DNA of 12,960 nucleotides from NCBI GenBank assembly GCA_028565635.1, contig JAOXYB010041406.1:1-12960 (forward strand). Direction: 5' to 3'. This document shows positions 9,284 to 12,960 of this stretch, piece by piece. How positions within the stretch are numbered: the first letter of the stretch is position 1; every line of letters begins with the position of its first letter. The notes under the pieces were generated by a model. The model worked only from the letters and a program-made list of their open reading frames with translations, was not told where the DNA came from and did no database searches. The stretch is from Phoronis ovalis. Lineage: Eukaryota > Phoronida > Phoronidae. The translations under genes and the position numbers were made by a program.

Positions 9284-10595
9284 GCAAGTCAGTTACCAAA
9301 AATCTTTTATGATCATGTACTAGCCATGTTTTCTTGTGAATCAACTCAATAAAAGAATGTCTGACAGTATCTACTAGTGGATTTCCAATTGAAAAAATTC
9401 AAAAGGAATTTCATAATTTTTAGAATAAATAGTTACAATAGGCATGCAATTGTGCAAAATAGTGTAATAATAATGTGTTAAAAAATGTCAACAAGCACAG
9501 ATAAGTCTTAAAATGTTAATATTCAAGCAACTAAAAATAATAAGAAATCAATGTCAGGAGGGGAATGGTGATAGAGATAATTATTTCCCATTTACTGCAC
9601 ATTATTTGACATAATTGATGAACTATGGCATCAGCGCAATATAATTATATCAACTAGGAATTGTGTTTTATGCAGAGTATTAATAAATAATGACATTATA
9701 CGCTGCACACACACACACTTGCATGCACACACCAATGTTTTGCTTGCTTTTTTTCCCTATTTACAAACAAATCTGATCTTTTTGTGTGCGTGTCCAGGCA
9801 GATTTATAAAAAAAAAATATATACAAAGTACATTTTTAAAAAATAAATCGTACTTTGTGAGTTTGTACACATTGGAAGTGGTCAGAATTTTCAAGAAATA
9901 ATCAACGCACTCGTTCAATAATGTTTGACTTCAGAAATGTGTGCATGGGATCCTCTGATAAACATTGCACAGATTTGTTTCATTGGATATTTATTATTTT
10001 ATAAATTTGCTGATATCAATGGAATTTACATTGTGTAGATAATTTATAACCTAAACTTGGCAATCCTCAAAATTTGTATACCTCAGAAAGTATTTGACAG
10101 AGTCTAATTCAGAACTTTAATCATACCAACTGCTTGTATGACTATAACTACATATCCAGCCTCACCCTGTTCTGGGCAGATGTAAAAGTCAAGGTTGGTG
10201 CATAATATGTCTCAATTTTAATGCTGCAAGTTTAATGATTAATGATCATATGATTATATGTTCATGATCTTTTACAGTTTAGTTACATATTGACAACAGA
10301 GTCCTTCATTGTCCAGGCATTAATAAAAGGGGATTATTTGGAAATTCACTATACAACAATGTTTTTCCATTTTTTTTAGACTTTCTTAGATTAAATATAA
10401 ACTATTTTTTCCAATTTTTTACATTTTTAATTAGCTGATGATCTGAAAAGCCAGGGATGCTCCACCTCAAAATATGTCCAAAGGTAAACAAAAAGAAAAA
10501 TACAGAACTGCAATTTCATTTCTATTGATTAGAAACAAGCATTTTTATGTCAATATTAGTTATAGTATATTGTAGTGCATCTCAGTTAGTTCCAT
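9284..10595. other. AT-rich non-coding stretch
   Basis: No gene is supported. It contains a short CA tract (9706-9718), a stem ACAAAGTAC / GTACTTTGT at 9823-9831 / 9850-9858, an A-rich run near 9808-9817, and a cluster of GATCAT / ATGATC strings at about 10240-10270. A 60-codon plus-strand open frame at 9719-9901 covers the CA tract and poly-A and is not credible. Confidence 0.55.
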
Positions 10596-10612
10596 TTGTT
10601 GCTTAGCAACAA
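10596..10612. promoter_or_regulatory. Candidate RFX X-box-like palindrome
   Basis: TTGTTGCT-T-AGCAACAA is a perfect palindrome with eight-base arms around one central base. Its core GTTGCTTAGCAAC closely resembles the RFX-family X-box, a GTTGCC-type half-site facing GGCAAC with a short spacer. X-boxes are used in animals at ciliary and other RFX target genes. No promoter or exon is visible beside it, so if functional it would be a distal or intronic site. Confidence 0.35.
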
Positions 10613-10870
10613 TAGTGTCCCTGGTTATTTTATAAAGGCTGAAATTTCATTATCTAAGACTTAAGAATTAACTTAGTTTGAATTACAAAATATCATGTAT
10701 TGTGCACATTTTTCTGAAGCATTTAACTATATAAATTCTTGAATGCATTCATAATATGTTCATATGAAATCCACTAGCCAGAGCAATAAAGCACTAAAAA
10801 TTCAGAGACAAGTCCACCCTGTGAAAAATTCTGGATTAACCATCTTTGACCATGGATCTAAGATTGCTCC

Positions 10871-10906
10871 TTAAAGGAAGGTTGAACATGTTCAACTTAC
10901 CTTTAA
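10871..10906. repeat. 36-bp imperfect palindrome with 16-bp perfect core
   Basis: The two 18-bp halves meet at 10888/10889 and pair at 16 of 18 positions. The 16 central bases GTTGAACATGTTCAAC (10881-10896) are a perfect palindrome with no spacer. The centre GAACATGTTC also fits the p53-family half-site consensus RRRCWWGYYY. Only one half-site is present, so a p53-type call would be weak. A cruciform-prone sequence or a dimeric binding site is the simplest description. Confidence 0.6.
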
Positions 10907-10937
10907 AAACTGTTTATTGATATTTTGACAACATAAG

Positions 10938-11001
10938 CTGTAGAGAATGCTGCTGATTTTTCTACTGATTTTATAAGCAATATCTACATTGCTTGCTACA
11001 G
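10938..11001. repeat. Two-tier inverted repeat
   Basis: AAGCAAT / ATTGCTT (10975-10981 / 10988-10994, loop ATCTAC) is a perfect seven-base stem. It lies inside an outer CTGTAG / CTACAG pair (10938-10943 / 10996-11001). The intervening 31 bases on the left side would be an unpaired bulge. It may be chance. Confidence 0.35.
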
Positions 11002-11367
11002 ACTATAAACAGCTACAAACATGTACTGTTGGCTCAAAATTTTATTCTGCTTATAGTAACATGAAATCATGTTTAAAGTAAGAACATAATAAAAATGACA
11101 TCTGTTAACTGCTGGCTTGTTAATTAGTTTTTACAATGTGCCTTATAAATTATTTTTATTGATATACGTATTTGCAGCATTTCTGATGTTCATGTTCAAA
11201 AAATACAGTTCCAAATGTTTTGTCATATATGCAAATGTTCATGGTTTTGACATAAATATTCATACCCTCACAAATATGTGAAAACATATACCTATATGCA
11301 AAATCCATATACAATTTACATACGCAGAGCGATTAATAATTCAGTCAACAAACTGACTATGGGAAAG
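11002..11367. other. AT-rich non-coding stretch
   Basis: No gene is seen. A POU-type octamer ATGCAAAT lies at 11229-11236. An inverted pair AGTCA / TGACT sits just upstream of the TATA-like box that follows. Confidence 0.5.
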
Positions 11368-11397
11368 TATAAAACAAGCCACAGACTTCAGTTCAGT
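11368..11397 (+). promoter_or_regulatory. Weak candidate core promoter (TATA plus initiator)
   Basis: TATAAAA at 11368-11374 is followed by two TTCAGT strings. The second has its A at 11395, 27 bp after the first T of the TATA box, which is close to usual metazoan TATA-initiator spacing. Upstream lies a small inverted pair AGTCA / TGACT (11343-11359). No open frame of any substance follows, so a transcript from here would be non-coding, or the first exon would splice out of the window. In DNA this AT-rich, a chance TATAAAA is common. Confidence 0.2.
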
Positions 11398-12540
11398 GCA
11401 GTAAATTGGTCTCGAATATAATGTATATGATAAGAGTTCTGATTTCATCAGTTTGGAAAACAAATGAGTAATGTCTCAAAAATGATTTATCATTCAAATT
11501 AAACTTTATAAATGAATAAGCAACAGTTAAAATTTTCATCAATGTATGAAGACTTCTCCCAGATTTTTTTAAAAGTATCTCCTACATGGTAAGATGGTGT
11601 ATCTGGTTTTGCCTTAACCACCTTTTTAACAACTATTAACTATATTTCTCGAATTTGTCTTTTTTATATCTCCATCTACTGTAATTATATAGCCAGTTTT
11701 AAAGCTGTTTAAACATTTAACATGCAATTTAATCAAAAAATGTAAATCCAACTAAATATGATTACTTTTTCAAGTCCTTGTTACAACTCAAACTTAACTC
11801 TTGTATACACAGGAGTCATCAAAATAAATTATATAGGTTTTGGAAAACACTTTTGTTTCATAAACATTAATTTAAAACTATAACATGATAGCCTGTTAAA
11901 ACATTGCATATTTTGTGCTGAAATAAGGCTTGTTGCAAAAAAATCATTGATGCACAAATGTAATTCAGATACAAATACAAACTAGTGATTGCCTTATATC
12001 CATATCTTAAGTGTTTACATAACTTAATATGTAATACTACTACATCAGAATATCACATCTAGGAAAAGATTCTTAATTTTGCAATTCATTAAGGAAATTA
12101 ATGCGTTGTCATACAATTACAGTGTATATGATCAAGAAAATCATAAAAAGCTCTTACTTATATTTAGCATTGCTGAATCTGTGTGTTGTTCTTCCTTGCT
12201 AGCAGCATAATAGCTTATCCTGATCACTGGTTTATATTATTCATTGTACCTTTTATTATGATATCCATTTCATTGATCCATGTCGCCTGTAAAGTTAGAA
12301 TATAATGAATGGAATAATGACAACATAATATGCAAATTCAAACAGTTCCATTACAAATTACATTATTATCATTTTCATTTGCAAGACGAGAATATAAGGT
12401 ACTGTATTACACCGATTAATCTTATCTACTAATTGAATATCGCTTCAGAATTATGGACTATTTGAAATAATAGTATATATTTCATGGTTATATCTTAGTT
12501 GCTACAACTTTCCATCTCAGTACTAGGTATATATTTATAA
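11398..12540. other. AT-rich non-coding stretch
   Basis: No gene, RNA gene or repeat is supported over about 1.1 kb. A POU-type octamer is at 12330-12337. All frames carry frequent stops. Confidence 0.55.
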
Positions 12541-12586
12541 AACCGTATTCAACAACGGAAGCGCCAACCGTGTCTGTTCCCCATAT

Positions 12587-12839
12587 TATCTGTTCCCCAG
12601 ACCAGTCTGGCTGGCTGGCAAACCTTAAATATGTGATTCACCAGGCAAGGGGAAATAGGTCCAAATTTCTAAAGTATCGCCACCACATGATTTATTTAAG
12701 CATGAAAAACATCTTTTTTCACAAATTTCAGCTGGCAGTTGAGAATATTTCAGCTGGCAGATATAGTACGTCTTACCGCATATTCACCTGACTGGCAAAT
12801 TAATAAAAAAACAGCTTGCAGGTGAATGGGGAACAGATA
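12587..12839. repeat. 13-bp inverted repeat flanking 227 bp (possible terminal inverted repeats)
   Basis: TATCTGTTCCCCA at 12587-12599 is the exact reverse complement of 12827-12839. An extra left copy of the 11-base core starts at 12573. Spacing and arm length would suit a small MITE-like element of about 250 bp, but no target-site duplication is visible next to either end. The terminal-repeat reading is therefore tentative. Confidence 0.5.
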
Positions 12840-12883
12840 TGTTCTTCAAGCCATACCAGCAAATGGTTTCTCCAAGCAGGAAA

Positions 12884-12898
12884 CCCCGGGGGGGGGGG
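12884..12898. repeat. C4G11 homopolymer junction
   Basis: Four C are followed by eleven G, then TACTC and a GT-rich stretch with another G5 run at 12919-12923. The G-run could join a G-quadruplex. Long G-runs are prone to sequencing and assembly error, so the exact length is unsure. Confidence 0.85.
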
Positions 12899-12960
12899 TA
12901 CTCAGGTTATTTTTTGGTGGGGGTGTGCAGCCGAGTTGAACATTTTGGATTTGGATTGTA

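Larger units (their letters stand above)
12541..12960. mobile_element. Probable mobile-element-derived repeat, cut by the window end
   Basis: From about 12541 the base composition shifts to clearly higher GC than the preceding kilobases. The segment holds TCTGTTCCCCA twice (12573-12583 and 12589-12599, 16 bp apart) and its reverse complement once (TGGGGAACAGA at 12827-12837). It also has a direct repeat TTTCAGCTGGCAG (12726-12738 and 12748-12760, period 22), an internal hairpin ATTCACCTG / CAGGTGAAT (12782-12790 / 12819-12827), and a C4G11 run (12884-12898) leading into a GT-rich tail. The C/G run followed by TACTC and a GT-rich stretch resembles a repeat seen in various marine invertebrate genomes, but that is recollection and not a match. 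A 73-codon open frame at 12570-12791 would need a GTG start and is not credible. The class is unknown. Confidence 0.5.

Noticed and set aside
12570-12791. 73-codon plus-strand open frame
   Set aside because: It requires a GTG start, which is not expected in an animal gene. It lies across the repeat-rich terminal segment and shows no known domain.
1-12960. CRISPR arrays, prokaryotic operons, phage or defence systems, viral genes
   Set aside because: There are no spaced identical repeats of CRISPR type, no coding density, and no ribosome-binding or operon pattern. Composition and repeats point to animal non-coding DNA.

Overview
This window looks like non-coding nuclear DNA from an animal, most likely a marine invertebrate. 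The phylum cannot be fixed from the sequence. The evidence is a strongly AT-rich composition (roughly two thirds A+T by eye), a long compound CA / ACAT microsatellite, short diverged copies of interspersed repeats, no compact gene organisation, and no ribosome-binding-site-plus-ORF pattern of bacteria or phage. No protein-coding gene, exon, tRNA or rRNA can be supported. The longest open frames are 60-145 codons. They are explained by microsatellite translation or by chance in AT-rich DNA, and none shows a recognisable domain. The window is best read as a large intron or an intergenic interval.

Layout. 1-52: a short tandem repeat built on AGCGCT, possibly the edge of a longer array. 431-560: the microsatellite. 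2967-2990: a perfect 10-bp hairpin. About 3160-3585 and 8238-8945: two diverged same-orientation copies of one interspersed repeat, here called copy A and copy B. Copy A contains a 58-bp-arm foldback at 3214-3345. 4543-4635: a cluster of four consecutive stem-loops in a locally GC-richer patch. 6730-6774: a 45-bp near-perfect hairpin with 21-nt arms. 7529-7618: nested inverted repeats. 9263-9283: a GC-rich palindrome with a CTCF-like match. 10596-10612: a perfect palindrome resembling an RFX X-box. 10871-10906: a 36-bp imperfect palindrome. 11368-11397: a TATA-plus-initiator-like pair. 12541-12960: a compositionally distinct, GC-richer segment with inverted TGTTCCCC motifs, internal direct repeats, and a C4G11 run. 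It is probably the start of a mobile-element-derived repeat that continues past the window.

There is no gene set working together here, and I found no convincing previously undescribed system. The points most worth testing are the near-perfect hairpin at 6730-6774, the foldback in repeat copy A, the multi-stem cluster at 4543-4635, the distinct terminal segment, and a few candidate regulatory motifs (X-box-like, CTCF-like, POU octamers). All regulatory calls are motif matches only.
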